14,740 nt of DNA, from contig VSNH01000093.1 in assembly GCA_009774215.1 (NCBI GenBank), forward strand, positions 1 through 14,740. Reading direction: 5' to 3'. Positions 14,677 to 14,740 of the stretch are shown piece after piece. The DNA comes from Lachnospiraceae bacterium. Lineage in GTDB: Bacteria; Bacillota; Clostridia; Lachnospirales; Lachnospiraceae. The translations under genes were made by a program, and so were the position numbers. The notes beneath the pieces are model-generated. The model did not search any database. It was not told the DNA's origin and saw only the letters and a list, made by a program, of their open reading frames with translations. Position 1 is the stretch's first letter, and each line of letters starts with the position of its first letter.

Positions 14677-14740
14677 TTACCTTTCTTTTCTCGCCAGAAG
14701 AGCCTGATATGCCGCCTGCTGCTGTGCCGCCTTCTTGGAG
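14677..14740 (-). CDS. rnc: ribonuclease III, C-terminal end only (cut by window edge)
   Basis: The last 20 codons and stop of a gene that enters from the right edge. The translation starts SKKAAQQQAAYQALLARK. SKKxAxQxAAxxAL is the final helix of the double-stranded RNA-binding domain of RNase III, which processes rRNA and structured RNAs. RNase III directly upstream of smc and ftsY is a common order in Firmicutes. The stop is 3 nt before the smc ATG, so the two are probably translationally coupled. Identification rests on a short tail plus context. Confidence 0.75.
   Translation of the reverse strand, partial: SKKAAQQQAAYQALLARKER

Overview
The window looks like the chromosome of a Gram-positive anaerobe of the Clostridia, most likely a Lachnospiraceae-type Firmicute. 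This is an inference from the order RNase III - SMC - FtsY, strong AAGGAGG-type ribosome binding sites, extended -10 promoters (TGnTATAAT), a YitT/DUF2179 protein, a GH25 lysozyme and a Bce-like two-component/ABC module. No rRNA, tRNA, CRISPR array, integrase or transposase gene is visible. Ten complete genes, the last 20 codons of an eleventh and a probable gene remnant are present. All genes are on the minus strand except one.

Reading the minus strand from the right edge: the 3' end of RNase III (14677-14740), smc (11113-14673), ftsY (10147-11094) and a threonine ammonia-lyase with an ACT domain (8848-10065) form a tightly packed run for chromosome organisation and protein targeting, with an amino-acid enzyme appended. 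A hairpin-rich, repeat-like spacer (about 8690-8830) separates it from a two-gene unit made of a YitT membrane protein (7782-8630) and a membrane-anchored GH25 muramidase (6628-7752). Next, with its own sigma-A-like promoter, is a small protein of unusual architecture (5843-6514): a DUF1905-like barrel followed by a papain-like/C39-like cysteine protease fold.

The only plus-strand gene (4847-5620) encodes a soluble PocR ligand-binding domain fused to a very short methyl-accepting-chemotaxis-type signalling tip. It converges on the DUF1905-C39 gene. The spacer between them holds a strong bidirectional terminator and an array of perfect hairpins flanked by a 12-nt direct repeat. The PocR gene diverges from a response regulator (4044-4721), an intramembrane-sensing-type histidine kinase (3065-4054), an ABC ATPase (2324-3004) and an FtsX-family permease (291-2318). 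The layout is that of systems in which a transporter with a large extracytoplasmic domain senses or removes cell-envelope-active peptides and the kinase/regulator pair controls its expression; the substrate cannot be read from the sequence.

The left edge (1-290) has no intact gene. It carries an open frame resembling the C-terminus of a membrane acyltransferase (140-295, minus) and two poly-C runs. No wholly new multi-gene system is evident. The items most worth following are the DUF1905-protease fusion, the PocR mini-MCP protein, and the hairpin array with alternative pairing.
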